The translations under genes and the position numbers were made by a program. Below are positions 53,134 through 63,876 of a stretch of DNA of 64,000 nt, one piece after another (the stretch's first letter is position 1; each line of letters starts with the position of its first letter). Below the pieces are notes generated by a model. The model saw only the letters and a program-made list of their open reading frames with translations, ran no database searches and had not been told where the DNA came from. Source of the stretch: Fuerstiella sp. (lineage in GTDB: Bacteria > Planctomycetota > Planctomycetia > Planctomycetales > Planctomycetaceae); NCBI GenBank assembly GCA_029245955.1, contig JAQWOH010000015.1, positions 144,999 through 208,998 of the forward strand, written 5' to 3'.

Positions 53134-54615
53134 ATGTCAGCGACTACTGATTCCGGTGCGTTCGTTGCTCCCGCTATTCGGCAGACGGGAATTCTGATTG
53201 GTGACGAATGGCGCTCCGCCGTTAGTGGCAGGACTTTTCAGACAATTAATCCTGCTACCGAAGAAGTCATTTGTGAGGTGGCGGAAGGAGGTCAGGAGGA
53301 CGTCGATCTGGCTGCACATGCCGCGCGAGCCGCATTCGAATCCGGGCCGTGGTCAAAAATGGATGCTCGTGATCGAGGTCGCCTGCTGATGAAGCTGGCG
53401 AACCTGATGGACGACAACCTGGACGAACTGGCCGCTCTGGAAACACTCGACAACGGAAAACCCATCGGCGACGCACGAGCTGCTGATCTGCCGCTGGCCA
53501 TCGACTGCCTGCGCTACTACGCCGGCTGGGCTGATAAAATCCATGGCGACACCATTCCGATTCGCGGCGACTACTTCTGCTACACACGAAGAGAGCCGAT
53601 CGGTGTTTGCGGACAGATTATTCCGTGGAACTTCCCGATTCTGATGGTTGCATGGAAGTGGGGGCCGGCGCTCGCAACCGGAAATACGGTTGTGATGAAA
53701 CCGGCTGAGCAGACGCCGTTGACGTGCCTGCGGCTGGGAGAACTGGCCTTGGAAGCAGGTTTTCCTCCAGGTGTTATCAACATCGTGCCGGGCTACGGAC
53801 CGACAGCCGGGGCGGCGATTGTGAAACATCCGCTGATCGACAAGATTGCATTCACCGGATCCGGAGAAACGGCACAGCGAATCATGGCAGACGCAGCCAC
53901 GACGCTGAAACGACTCACCTTCGAACTCGGCGGCAAATCGCCGAACATCGTCTTTGCGGATGCTGACCTTGATGCGGCCATCGAAGGAGCCGAGTTTGGA
54001 CTGTTCTTCAACCAGGGTCAGTGCTGCTGCGCTGGTAGCCGGTTGTTCGTCGAAGACGCTATTCACGAAGAATTCGTGGAACGCGTTGTTGCTCAGGCCA
54101 GTCAGCGAGTGCTCGGCAATCCGTTTGACAGCGAAACAACTCAGGGGCCGCAGGTCGACAGGGACCAGTTCGACAAGATTATGCGTTTCATAGAAAGTGG
54201 CTCCCGGGAAGGCGCCACCTGTGCCACCGGAGGACAGCGCGTCGGCAATCGCGGGTTCTTTATCGAACCGACCGTTTTCACCAACGTCACTGATGAAATG
54301 GAGATTGCGCGGGACGAGATCTTCGGGCCCGTTATGAGCATTCTGAAATTCAGTGATATTGGCGAAGCGATCAGCCGTGCCAACGATACCACTTTCGGGC
54401 TTGCGGCCGCTGTCTGGACCAGTGATGTGCAGAAAGCCCACAAGATTGCTGCCAGCGTGCGAGCTGGAACGGTCTGGATCAACTGCTACGACGTGTTTGA
54501 TGCAGCAGCCCCGTTCGGCGGCTTCAAGATGAGCGGCATGGGACGCGAACTGGGCGAAGCGGGTCTGCAGAATTATACCGAACTGAAGACTGTTACTATG
54601 AGCCTCGGCGGATGA
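53134..54615 (+). CDS. NAD(P)-dependent aldehyde dehydrogenase
   Basis: 493 residues from the ATG at 53134, preceded by GAGGAG 7 bases upstream; an in-frame GTG at 53119 is less likely. The class-wide motifs are present: [35 protein letters not shown] (cofactor cleft), [17 protein letters not shown]-type [15 protein letters not shown] with the general-base Glu, and the catalytic Cys in [15 protein letters not shown]. Later come [12 protein letters not shown] and [16 protein letters not shown]. This pattern matches the large betaine/phenylacetaldehyde/retinal-type ALDH group; the particular substrate cannot be read. The gene stands alone between two minus-strand genes. Confidence 0.9.
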   Translation: MSATTDSGAFVAPAIRQTGILIGDEWRSAVSGRTFQTINPATEEVICEVAEGGQEDVDLAAHAARAAFESGPWSKMDARDRGRLLMKLANLMDDNLDELAALETLDNGKPIGDARAADLPLAIDCLRYYAGWADKIHGDTIPIRGDYFCYTRREPIGVCGQIIPWNFPILMVAWKWGPALATGNTVVMKPAEQTPLTCLRLGELALEAGFPPGVINIVPGYGPTAGAAIVKHPLIDKIAFTGSGETAQRIMADAATTLKRLTFELGGKSPNIVFADADLDAAIEGAEFGLFFNQGQCCCAGSRLFVEDAIHEEFVERVVAQASQRVLGNPFDSETTQGPQVDRDQFDKIMRFIESGSREGATCATGGQRVGNRGFFIEPTVFTNVTDEMEIARDEIFGPVMSILKFSDIGEAISRANDTTFGLAAAVWTSDVQKAHKIAASVRAGTVWINCYDVFDAAAPFGGFKMSGMGRELGEAGLQNYTELKTVTMSLGG

Positions 54616-54688
54616 CTATCCTGTGCGGGGAGTTCCCATTGGTGACAGCGCGGCAGACTGCATCCGGTTGTCTTGAACGCGTTTGAAA

Positions 54689-56131
54689 TTAGCGGCGAGT
54701 TACCAATGAAGCGTCGGCCGGACGTAGCTGCAGTTCCTCTGACCATGACTTGATCGCGGATGCCATTCGCTGCCGATCAAGGTCATCCGGATCGCATTCC
54801 AGCAATGCTTGCTGCAGGGTGCGAACGGCTTCGCGCCGCTGCCCGTTGTTATATCGGGTGAGCGCCATCTGGATGCGAACGACAGGCAGTTGTGGAACCT
54901 TCGTCATCGCGTGCTCCCACAGACTTTCCGGATTTCGCCAGACGGGCAGGTGTCGGGACGTCGCTGTGAGTGCTGCACACACGGCTGTCAGGGCCACCGC
55001 CCACTTCGCGCTGATGGTCAGGTGGCGCAGAACCGTTTCGCCGCGATCGTCAACCAATTCCAGAAGTTTCTGGAGTCCGGCGGCCGCCGTCGCGAAGAAG
55101 ATAATGCACGGCAGATACAGGTAACGGTCGTTCATCAACGTCGTAATCCTGAAGAAGTTCAGCACGGGCAACAGCAGCAACAGCCAGGTTGTTGCAGCCC
55201 AGAGGATGATGGGGGCATTCGTCCGCAAGCGATAAATGATCGTCCCGATTACCAGCCAGCCGGCTGTCGCCACCGCGACCATCTTCCAGATCCCGGTTGT
55301 TGGTGGGTCGTACAGCACGCACAGATCGGTCGGCCAGAGCAGCATGCCGACGTATCGCCACATGATGGTCGTGTCGATCGCCATGATTTTCCAGAGACTG
55401 TAATCCATGTGTCCGCGAACACCGCCAAGTATCGAGTGCTGAGCTGCCATGGTCTTGAACAACAGCAGCAGGCACATTACGCCGGGAATGAGCTGGCGAG
55501 CGAATGCATCTGCAAATTTCTGTCGGCGAACCCAGATGTCGTATGTCAGCACGATAGCAGGAACCACGATCGCCAGTGCCTTCGACAACAATGCTGCAGC
55601 CAGCCACACGGTATACCATCCATCACTTTTTGCGTCTGGTGCACGCTTCAGCCTGGCAATCAGTGCCGCCAGCATGAACGAGGCAGACAGTATCCCCTTG
55701 CGCGACGAGACCCATGCCACTGCTTCGATCTGCACGGGATGAACCAGAAACAACGTCGCCGTAAGCCAGGCAACAAACTGCTTACCGGTCAGCTGCTGTA
55801 CCAGGACAAACACCAGCAGTCCGTTGACAAGGTGCAGCAGGACATTGGTTGCGTGATACCCGCTGGGATTCATACCCCACATTGTGTGATCGATCAGCAG
55901 CGACAGAATTGTCAAAGGAGCATAGTTCCGAGTGACTGTTTCCGTAGCAACGCCCCGTAGGTTCGACGGTGACCAGCTCGTGATCAGTTTATTGTACTGG
56001 ACATATGCCGGGTCATCCCAGTTCACGAAGTCGAACCAGACGGACGGCCAGAATGCCGTGAGACCTGCAATCGCAAGCGAGACATAAACCCACCAGCGGT
56101 GTCGTTCCATTTCATTCAACATGGCAGCCAT
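54689..56131 (-). CDS. Multi-pass membrane protein resembling TMTC/GT39-type mannosyltransferases, with TPR-like tail
   Basis: 480 residues from the ATG at 56131; 56122 is equally possible and the frame is open to 56221. About ten transmembrane helices follow WWVYVSLAIAGLTAFWPS. The first loop has DFVNWDDPAYV and RNYAPLTILSLLIDHTMWGM, with NPSGYHATNVLLHLVNGLLV in the next helix. This WDD/RPLT-like loop plus HL-x-N helix is the pattern of TMTC-like and GT-C O-mannosyltransferase-type proteins, where the Asp pair is catalytic. The C-terminal ~75 residues are TPR-like (VRIQMALTRYNNGQRREAVR, TLQQALLECDPDD). It may glycosylate exported proteins with a lipid-linked sugar. Confidence 0.7.
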   Translation of the reverse strand: MAAMLNEMERHRWWVYVSLAIAGLTAFWPSVWFDFVNWDDPAYVQYNKLITSWSPSNLRGVATETVTRNYAPLTILSLLIDHTMWGMNPSGYHATNVLLHLVNGLLVFVLVQQLTGKQFVAWLTATLFLVHPVQIEAVAWVSSRKGILSASFMLAALIARLKRAPDAKSDGWYTVWLAAALLSKALAIVVPAIVLTYDIWVRRQKFADAFARQLIPGVMCLLLLFKTMAAQHSILGGVRGHMDYSLWKIMAIDTTIMWRYVGMLLWPTDLCVLYDPPTTGIWKMVAVATAGWLVIGTIIYRLRTNAPIILWAATTWLLLLLPVLNFFRITTLMNDRYLYLPCIIFFATAAAGLQKLLELVDDRGETVLRHLTISAKWAVALTAVCAALTATSRHLPVWRNPESLWEHAMTKVPQLPVVRIQMALTRYNNGQRREAVRTLQQALLECDPDDLDRQRMASAIKSWSEELQLRPADASLVTRR

Positions 56132-56621
56132 TTTTGCGTTATGTCGTCTTCGAACTGATGCCGTGAGGGGTGGGGATCCACTTTTGCCGGACGCCACTGG
56201 AAAGGGAGTTACAGATTGCAACGCGTCTGGACGACTTTGCGTAAGCCCTCAAATATGCCACAGCAAGCGAGTACTGGACGTTGCAAAATGTCAACTCGCC
56301 GGAAACACCCCACCATCCGCCGCAGATATAATCGTCTCAGACAGCATATCCCGCGCCGGTGGCACTCTCGGTCATTGACGTGATGACCTCGACAGTGCCG
56401 AGCAGCTCCGGTGGTCATCCTGGGACAACATCGCCCGATAATGCGGCGACAACTGAGCAATGGCACGGGAGTAGTGGAATTGGCATCCCGTTTGTGCGAA
56501 ATCGTACGCAGCGGGAACGCGAGGCGTTTTGCCCCATACCCGGACTCTGTTATGGTGGGCCATGGGGAAATAGCCGTCAGGATGACCCTGAGTACATCAA
56601 AATCCAGGAATTCGTTTGGAA
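56132..56621. other. Intergenic region between divergent TMTC-like and class V aminotransferase genes
   Basis: About 490 bases. The frames open here are antisense or extension shadows of the flanking genes. I saw no RNA gene, repeat or convincing promoter. Confidence 0.45.
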
Positions 56622-57806
56622 ATGACTGCAAGCTGTCCAAAACCGGTTCAACCGCCGGTTCGCACTTTGATGGGACCCGGTCCGAGCGATATCGCTCCCA
56701 GCGTTCTGGCAGCGTTGGCAGCGCCAACAGTCGGTCACCTGGATCCGTATTTCCTGCAGATTATGGACGAAGTACAGACCATGCTGCGGCAGGTTTTTCA
56801 GACGGAAAATCAGATGACAATGGCCATCAGTGGCACGGGCAGTGCCGGCATGGAAACCTGCGTCGTTAACCTGATTGAACCTGGCGACAGTGCGATCGTC
56901 TGTCAGAACGGAGTCTTCGGTGGCCGCATGGTCGACGTGGCCGAACGCGTCGGTGCAAACGTCCTGAAGCTGGAACGGCCATTCGGTGAAGTTTTTTCCA
57001 CCGAAGATATTGCCACTGCCGTTGATCAGCACAAACCCAAAGTTGTGGGCATCGTTCATGCCGAAACGTCAACGGGCGCACTGCAGCCGTTGGAAGAAAT
57101 CAGTAAGGTTGTGCATGATGCGGGAGCTCTGCTGCTGGTCGACTGTGTTACATCACTCGGTGGCCTGCCGGTGGGAATCGACAGTCTGAGTGTCGACGCT
57201 GCGTACAGCGGGACGCAGAAATGTCTCAGTTGTCCGCCCGGGTTGTCACCCGTCACCTTCAGTCCGAAGGCTCTGGAAGCAATGGATGCTCGAAAACAGA
57301 AAGTGTCCAGCTGGTATCTCGACATCGGCATGCTTCGCAACTACTGGGGCGCTGACCGAGCTTATCATCATACCGCACCGATCAACATGAATTACGGTCT
57401 GCACCAGGCGCTGCGACTGGTTCTTGAAGAAGGCTTGGAAGCTCGGTTCGGTCGGCACCAGCTGCACCATGAAGCCCTGAAGTCCGGGCTGGAAGCAATG
57501 GGCATTGGATACTCAGTGGGTAACCCTGACCACTGCCTGCCAATGCTGAATTCCGTTCTTATTCCGGACGGGGTCGACGACGCTGCAGTCCGCCGGAAGT
57601 TACTTAACGATTTCGGAATTGAAATCGGTGGTGGACTAGGTCCAATGAAGGGCAAGACATGGCGGATCGGTCTTATGGGAGAAGCCGCCAGAAAATCAAA
57701 CGTCATCCTGTTTCTTGCCGCGCTTGAGCAATGCCTCGGCGCACAGGGACAGAATGCTGAACCAGGTGCCGGAGTTGCCGCTGCGAACAGGCGGTACCTG
57801 GAATAG
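56622..57806 (+). CDS. Class V aminotransferase, alanine-glyoxylate aminotransferase type
   Basis: 394 residues from the ATG at 56622 (a TTG six bases earlier is in frame). The start [17 protein letters not shown], then [71 protein letters not shown] and the Schiff-base motif [18 protein letters not shown] (Lys of TQK) match alanine-glyoxylate/serine-glyoxylate aminotransferases. The C-terminus has [20 protein letters not shown]. These enzymes convert glyoxylate plus alanine or serine into glycine, relevant to glycolate or one-carbon metabolism. It stands 270 bases before eno on the same strand. Confidence 0.9.
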   Translation: MTASCPKPVQPPVRTLMGPGPSDIAPSVLAALAAPTVGHLDPYFLQIMDEVQTMLRQVFQTENQMTMAISGTGSAGMETCVVNLIEPGDSAIVCQNGVFGGRMVDVAERVGANVLKLERPFGEVFSTEDIATAVDQHKPKVVGIVHAETSTGALQPLEEISKVVHDAGALLLVDCVTSLGGLPVGIDSLSVDAAYSGTQKCLSCPPGLSPVTFSPKALEAMDARKQKVSSWYLDIGMLRNYWGADRAYHHTAPINMNYGLHQALRLVLEEGLEARFGRHQLHHEALKSGLEAMGIGYSVGNPDHCLPMLNSVLIPDGVDDAAVRRKLLNDFGIEIGGGLGPMKGKTWRIGLMGEAARKSNVILFLAALEQCLGAQGQNAEPGAGVAAANRRYLE

Positions 57807-58064
57807 TTGTCCTCATGTCATCCCATCCTGCAGGGGACAGTGGCTGAATGAGGGTTTTGGCTCGACGACGGTCAGATCGTTTGACGTTCGTTGGCCGACG
57901 AGTCGAGAGAGATTAAGGAGCTCTGACTTCGAGCAGATGCGGGGTCGCAGAGGATCGCGTGGCCGGTAAGAAACGGTCGGACGATGAAGTCATCTTCATA
58001 ATGAAAGTCAAACGGCTCCGGGCGTTTGATTGACGACAACAGGATAACCTAACCAGTATAGTAA

Positions 58065-59345
<1,281 letters not shown>

Positions 59346-59410
59346 TGACTTTGTCCAGTACCGGTGCGGCAGAGTTTCTACGCTGTCAGCGAGACTGAGA
59401 TAATACAGAA

Positions 59411-59449
59411 CGCCCGGCTTTTCAGAGAAGCCGGGCGTCCTTCTTTTTG
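59411..59449 (+). terminator. Rho-independent terminator of eno
   Basis: CGCCCGGCTT and AAGCCGGGCG form a 10-bp perfect stem (59411-59437) with a 7-base loop, followed by the T-rich TCCTTCTTTTT. It lies 65 bases past the eno stop. Confidence 0.9.
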
Positions 59450-59517
59450 CGGACGGCACTGCCCTGGCACAGGTTCAGTGGCGGCGTCTGCGTTACCGGC
59501 GGCAGGCGAATGCCACA

Positions 59518-60123
59518 ATGAAATATTCACGACTTCAACAACCGACGGCTGCGTCGCCGACGTGGATTGTTTCTCTGTGCTTTTGGTTTGCGCTGACCTT
59601 TGCGGCCTGTATGTATGCGATGGTCGCACTGGCTCCAAAGTTTTCCGTATGGGTTCAGGTACGACATGAATACAGTGGCAACGCTCGCCATCTGATCGCA
59701 CTTGAGCAGGACGTCGAATACCTCGAACGTGTGGAAGAAGCACTTCGGACGGATCCGGAATTTGTTCGTCGCCTTGCCGGGGAGGATCGGCAGCAAGAAG
59801 ATGGAACTTCGGAATTAATCCCCGTCAGCGGCGAGCTGTTATTCGGCTATACTGAACCTAAGGAAAACGTTTCAACGAAGCTGACGGAACCGTCACTATT
59901 CAGCAGTTCCATCAGGACTCTGGCCAGTCATGCGACGTTGCGACTCTTTCTTCTTTCGGTTGCCTCTATGACGACCATTCTGGCGTTTACGTTCCTGAAC
60001 GACGCAGGGGCCGGATTCGTCCACACTATCGGGCGATCTGTCAGAGCTGCTGCTCGGATTCCTGTTGATCGGTATTTTTCATTGCCTGAAGTTGACGCCA
60101 GTGACAAAAACGAGAGCATGTAG
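59518..60123 (+). CDS. FtsB/DivIC-like (septum formation initiator) membrane protein
   Basis: A 201-residue protein. One N-terminal transmembrane segment (WIVSLCFWFALTFAACMYAM) is followed by a helical stretch (HEYSGNARHLIALEQDVEYL, ERVEEALRTDPEFVRRLAGED). The pattern (TM, coiled helix with L-x-x-(D/E)-x-x-Y-L, then (D/E)P-E-(F/Y)-(I/V)-R/E-x-x-A-(R/G)) is that of FtsB/DivIC septum formation initiators. A second hydrophobic helix near residues 140-160 (LRLFLLSVASMTTILAFTF) is an addition. FtsB is a divisome bridging protein, and many bacteria place it directly after eno, as here. The match is short, so the assignment is a moderate inference. Confidence 0.55.
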   Translation: MKYSRLQQPTAASPTWIVSLCFWFALTFAACMYAMVALAPKFSVWVQVRHEYSGNARHLIALEQDVEYLERVEEALRTDPEFVRRLAGEDRQQEDGTSELIPVSGELLFGYTEPKENVSTKLTEPSLFSSSIRTLASHATLRLFLLSVASMTTILAFTFLNDAGAGFVHTIGRSVRAAARIPVDRYFSLPEVDASDKNESM

Positions 60124-60271
60124 GTCGTGCGCAGCTGTTCACAATCGCCGGGGTATTCGACTGACACCGGAAATGTGTTGGATTCAGGTCTCCGCAAATG
60201 CCTGAATTTCGGTACAGACGACGGTCGTTGCGCGAGGCGCCTTCTGTTCCGTTCACTCCTGCCCGCCATTG

Positions 60272-62683
60272 ATGACTCGTCTTTTTAATCTGCTGACTGC
60301 AAAACCAAAGGCAGCACTGGGGGTCGTTTTTGTTCTGACGGTCATCGTCAGTTCCGGCGCACTGCGACTGCGAGTCGATTTTTCGCCGGAACAGGTTTAC
60401 GTCGGCAACAACTCAGCCGTTGAATTCTGTGAGGCTCACAAGAGACTGTTTCGCTTCGAAGACAGCATCGTTCTTGTGCTGCTGGAAGCCACGGATGATC
60501 GCTCGCTGCTGCGGGAAGACTGTCTGCACTGGATGAGTCAGTTCGCGGAGCAGTCCCGGGCAGTCGACGGAGTGCGCGACGTGACGTCCATCACCACACT
60601 CGAACGCCCTCGCGTTTCACTTCGATCAGGTCAGGACGTCAGCTGGCTGCCGCTTGTTGCCCCGGATCAGTATTCCAACCCTGAACTGCTGCAGGAAAGA
60701 ATCAGGCAGCTGCCCCTGTTAAACGATATGCTGATCAGCAATGACCAGCGGTTGTTGATGACACTGGTGGATCTGGATCCGGATGACCGATCCATCATGA
60801 CGGCGACTCAACGAGTCGGCGGCATTGAACAGGTTCTGCAGAATACAGCACCGCCTGCCGGGACACGAACCTTCGTCTCAGGCGTTCCCGCCATTCGCGT
60901 GGACGTCATCCGCAGTATTCTGAGAGACCAGATCCGGATGGTTCCATTGTGCAGCACTTTGTTTCTGGTGGTGTCGCTGCTGATATTTCGCAGCCCGTTG
61001 ATTACCGGCCTGTCTTTGTTTTCCGTTTTGACGGCTGTCGCGCTGACGGTCGGCCTGATGGGCTGGTGCGGCGTGACGTTTTCCATCATGAGCAACGTGA
61101 TTCCGACTCTGATTCTGATCATCGGAGCGGCGAACAACGTTCACATTCTGAGCCGTTTTCAGGTCGAAGTCAGAGCCTGTCGCCGGCAAAACGATGTGGA
61201 TATCGCGATGTGTGCAAAAAACACAATGCGCGAAATGAGCCACACCTGTTTTCTGACCCTGGCCACGACAGGCATCGGCTTCGGCAGTCTGCTGATCGCG
61301 CAGGCAGATGTATTAAAGGCAATTGCCATTCAGGCCGTCATCGGAATGGCGTGCTGCTACGTCAGCTTAATGCTGGTCCTGCCACCAATGTTAATATTAT
61401 GCGGACGAAAACTTTGTCCTCTGCTGAACGCACATGGCTCTGGCGAGTTAACCGGCGGTCGTGCTGACTTATTGTTGGTAACTGCAGGCAGTAAACGTGC
61501 AACGACGCCCAGACTGGCAACCGTCCGAGCTCCTCTGGGCCACTGGATTTCACGTTATTCCGTTCCCATCGTGACACTTCATCTGCTGGCGGCGGCCTGG
61601 ACGCTGTGGAGTTGCCGCAACATTCCCATCAATTCTTATGTGTTTGAAACCTACGACAACGACCACGCGACAATGCAGGCCGTTCGGACAATGGACGAAC
61701 GGATGTCGGGGTTGATTTCTCTGGAGGTCCAGCTGCGGGCCGACAACCGCAGCCGGTTTTTTGACGCAGACGTCGCAGCGGCACTGCTCATAATGCGCGA
61801 GACAATACCGCATCACAACGCTGTCACGTTTTACCGTGACTATATCGAATTCCTTGCCGTCTTTGACAATAATCGCACGCTCACGCGTGACCCCGTGGCG
61901 GCAGCCGCCTCGTTGCGGCGAGTACGTTTGGCGTTGAAGCAGTTGGATACGTCGAAAACGACGTCGGCGTTTCTGGGTAGAAGTGAGCCTGTCGCTCGTG
62001 TCATGATGCGGATCAAGGACGTTGGCAGCACCAGAATGAGGCGGTTGTTCCATGACGTGGAAAATACGCTGCGGTCAGAATTGCCCTCCGACATTCAGTT
62101 CACGCTGACAGGCGACGCATATCTGCATGCCGTGTGTATGGACGTATTTGTACGTGACCTGTTCTACTCACTGATTGCCGCGTCGGGAATCATATTTCTG
62201 TTAATCTCGGCGCTGTTTCGCTCACTCCGTATCGGTCTGATCTCAGCAGTTCCCAACATGTTTCCGCTGATAATGACGTTGGGCTATATGAATCTGCGAG
62301 GGTACGAGCTGACGGCTGGTAATGTCATCGTATTCGCTATCAGCCTTGGCATTGCGGTGGATGACACGATCCATTTTCTGGCTCGTTACCGCGACCAGCG
62401 TAAGTTATTAAGTTCAGAACAGGCCGTTCAGGAAGCGTTGTCTTCCAGCGGTCGAGCGATCGTCCTGACAAGCGTGCTGGTCGTGAGTGGACTCAGCATT
62501 CTGGTGTTCTCCGACTTTGTGCCGACCCGTCGCTTCGCTGAACTCACGGCCGTTACGATGTGTGCAGCATTACCCGGTGATGTGATTCTGCTGCCGGCGC
62601 TACTGAAGCTGTTTGGTGGCAGCAGAAAACAAGGCCATGTTTCGCAACATCAAAATGAGCAGACCACCATTCAGAGTGAGTAG
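60272..62683 (+). CDS. RND/MMPL-superfamily transporter, second copy
   Basis: 803 residues from the ATG at 60272 (the TTG at 60269 is also in frame). The layout is helix 1 (AALGVVFVLTVIVSSGAL), a large extracytoplasmic loop, a helix block at ~220-380 (SIMSNVIPTLILIIGAANNV, LTLATTGIGFGSLLIAQADV), a second loop and a final block with LFRSLRIGLISAVPNMFPLI and ISLGIAVDDTIHFLARYRDQ. The GIAVDDTIH motif matches the transporter at 18653-20902, and the two share helix-block motifs throughout, so they are paralogues. A partner AMP-binding gene is absent here. It probably moves a hydrophobic or lipid substrate across the inner membrane. Confidence 0.85.
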   Translation: MTRLFNLLTAKPKAALGVVFVLTVIVSSGALRLRVDFSPEQVYVGNNSAVEFCEAHKRLFRFEDSIVLVLLEATDDRSLLREDCLHWMSQFAEQSRAVDGVRDVTSITTLERPRVSLRSGQDVSWLPLVAPDQYSNPELLQERIRQLPLLNDMLISNDQRLLMTLVDLDPDDRSIMTATQRVGGIEQVLQNTAPPAGTRTFVSGVPAIRVDVIRSILRDQIRMVPLCSTLFLVVSLLIFRSPLITGLSLFSVLTAVALTVGLMGWCGVTFSIMSNVIPTLILIIGAANNVHILSRFQVEVRACRRQNDVDIAMCAKNTMREMSHTCFLTLATTGIGFGSLLIAQADVLKAIAIQAVIGMACCYVSLMLVLPPMLILCGRKLCPLLNAHGSGELTGGRADLLLVTAGSKRATTPRLATVRAPLGHWISRYSVPIVTLHLLAAAWTLWSCRNIPINSYVFETYDNDHATMQAVRTMDERMSGLISLEVQLRADNRSRFFDADVAAALLIMRETIPHHNAVTFYRDYIEFLAVFDNNRTLTRDPVAAAASLRRVRLALKQLDTSKTTSAFLGRSEPVARVMMRIKDVGSTRMRRLFHDVENTLRSELPSDIQFTLTGDAYLHAVCMDVFVRDLFYSLIAASGIIFLLISALFRSLRIGLISAVPNMFPLIMTLGYMNLRGYELTAGNVIVFAISLGIAVDDTIHFLARYRDQRKLLSSEQAVQEALSSSGRAIVLTSVLVVSGLSILVFSDFVPTRRFAELTAVTMCAALPGDVILLPALLKLFGGSRKQGHVSQHQNEQTTIQSE

Positions 62684-62877
62684 TCACGCAGTTCGGAGCG
62701 GGCAGCAGGCCGTCTTCAGAACGGGGGACGTCCTGTCTCGCAATCTCGGTAAGGCCGGAGAATCCGGCTCGAGAAACAACCGGACGCCGGAGTATCAATA
62801 CTTAGAGCAATTTCCGGAAAGTTGTAGACGTTTTTGGAGTGGGCTCCAATATGGCCTTCCATCAAGGATGGTGACGG

Positions 62878-63297
62878 ATGGCTGCGAGTTTGTCGATGGA
62901 TTTACGTGAACGCATTGTGGCAGCTTATGAACGCAGAAACGTTTCCTGTTGTGCCGTTGGTACGAGGTTTGGTGTGGCTGCGAGTACGGTCAGCAAGCTT
63001 ATCCGGCAGTGGAGAACGGAAAATTCGCTCAAACCACATGACGACCGTTGCGGTCGCAAGCGGGCAATCATTGGCGAGGCAGAAGAGGTCCTGGAGAAGA
63101 GCCTTCGCGAGTGTCCTGATGCAACACTGCAGGAACGCAAAGATGCACTGGGCCTGACATGTTCTGCCAAGACGGTCCGGGTGTCGTTGAAACGGCTGAA
63201 GGCAAGCTCAAGAAAAAGTCACAGCGGGCGGCAGAGCAGGATCGCGAAGATGTCGCTCTCAAACGCGCCGACTGGTTCAAGTGTCAGCCGGGCGTAG
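62878..63297 (+). CDS. IS630 transposase, upstream frame (DNA-binding part)
   Basis: A 139-residue frame beginning MAASLSMDLRERIVAAYERR, then VGTRFGVAASTVSKLIRQWR, a helix-turn-helix typical of the N-terminus of IS630 transposases, and DATLQERKDALGLTCSAKTV for the second winged or helical part. The natural continuation (KLKKKSQRAAEQDR) is in the -1 frame, so text after about 63212 is probably not native. The run CAAGAAAAAGTC at 63209-63220 allows a -1 shift: the P-site AAA re-pairs one base back. The full-length protein would be a fusion with the downstream frame. Confidence 0.78.
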   Translation: MAASLSMDLRERIVAAYERRNVSCCAVGTRFGVAASTVSKLIRQWRTENSLKPHDDRCGRKRAIIGEAEEVLEKSLRECPDATLQERKDALGLTCSAKTVRVSLKRLKASSRKSHSGRQSRIAKMSLSNAPTGSSVSRA

Positions 63298-63818
63298 CCC
63301 CTGAACAACTTGTGTTCCTTGATGAAACCGGTCTGAAGACAAACTTGACTCGTCTTCGAGGATGGGCGTTCGCTGGTGAACGACTTGTCGAGTATGTTCC
63401 CGCGGGGCGCTGGGAGACCAGCACGCTTGTCCATGCGGTCTCTCTGGATGGAATACGTGCTGCAATGGTACTCGACGGCCCGATGGATGGTGTTGGCTTC
63501 ACCGGATTCTGCGAGACGTTTCCGGCTCCCGCTCTGAACCCCGGCGATCTCGTCGTGATGGACAACCTCGGCAGCCACATATCTGAGAATGCTCGCCTGA
63601 TCATTGAATCTGCCGGTGCACAGGTTGTCTTATTTCCCCCGTATAGCCCTGACCTGAATCCGATTGAAATGATCTTCTCGAAACTCAAACAACTTGTTCG
63701 GTCGCAGCGGCCCAGATGTCTCTCGAAAATCGTCGATGCGACCGGTACGGCTCTCAGCTTCATCAGCACTGAAGATATCCACGCCTGCTTCGAACACTGT
63801 GGATACCTGACCGCATGA
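63159..63818 (+). CDS. IS630 transposase, downstream frame (DDE catalytic domain)
   Basis: A 219-residue frame with the IS630/Tc1 catalytic residues: first Asp in LVFLDETGLKTNL, second Asp in GDLVVMDNLGSHISENARLI, and Glu in FPPYSPDLNPIEMIFSKLKQ (DDE). The internal ATG at 63159 is probably not the true start: the domain is normally made by fusion to the upstream frame. The frame is -1 relative to it, with a 139-base overlap. The catalytic residues are all intact, so the element may be active. It ends 15 bases before the right inverted repeat. Confidence 0.82.
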   Translation: MFCQDGPGVVETAEGKLKKKSQRAAEQDREDVALKRADWFKCQPGVAPEQLVFLDETGLKTNLTRLRGWAFAGERLVEYVPAGRWETSTLVHAVSLDGIRAAMVLDGPMDGVGFTGFCETFPAPALNPGDLVVMDNLGSHISENARLIIESAGAQVVLFPPYSPDLNPIEMIFSKLKQLVRSQRPRCLSKIVDATGTALSFISTEDIHACFEHCGYLTA

Positions 63819-63876
63819 TTCGGTAAACTGCTCTAAGCTCTGCAGTGTGCGTGCCGGTCCGGATCGGCTCACGCGT

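Larger units (their letters stand above)
62805..63833 (+). mobile_element. IS630-family insertion sequence
   Basis: A 1029-bp element. Its ends are imperfect inverted repeats: left GAGCAATTTCCGGAAA, right (reverse complement) GAGCAGTTTACCGAAT. It is flanked by TA on both sides (62803-62804 and 63834-63835), the target-site duplication typical of IS630/Tc1-type transposition. Inside are two overlapping frames that together give the transposase. The 121-base gap before it belongs to the transporter's 3' flank, so no gene in this window appears interrupted. Confidence 0.85.

Noticed and set aside
54809..55960. 383-codon plus-strand frame opposite the TMTC-like gene
   Set aside because: It is Gln/His/Arg-rich shadow text; the minus strand shows regular transmembrane helices and family motifs.
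58031..58060. Possible sigma70 promoter before eno (TTGACG and TATAGT)
   Set aside because: The spacer is about 21 bases, too long for a convincing promoter.
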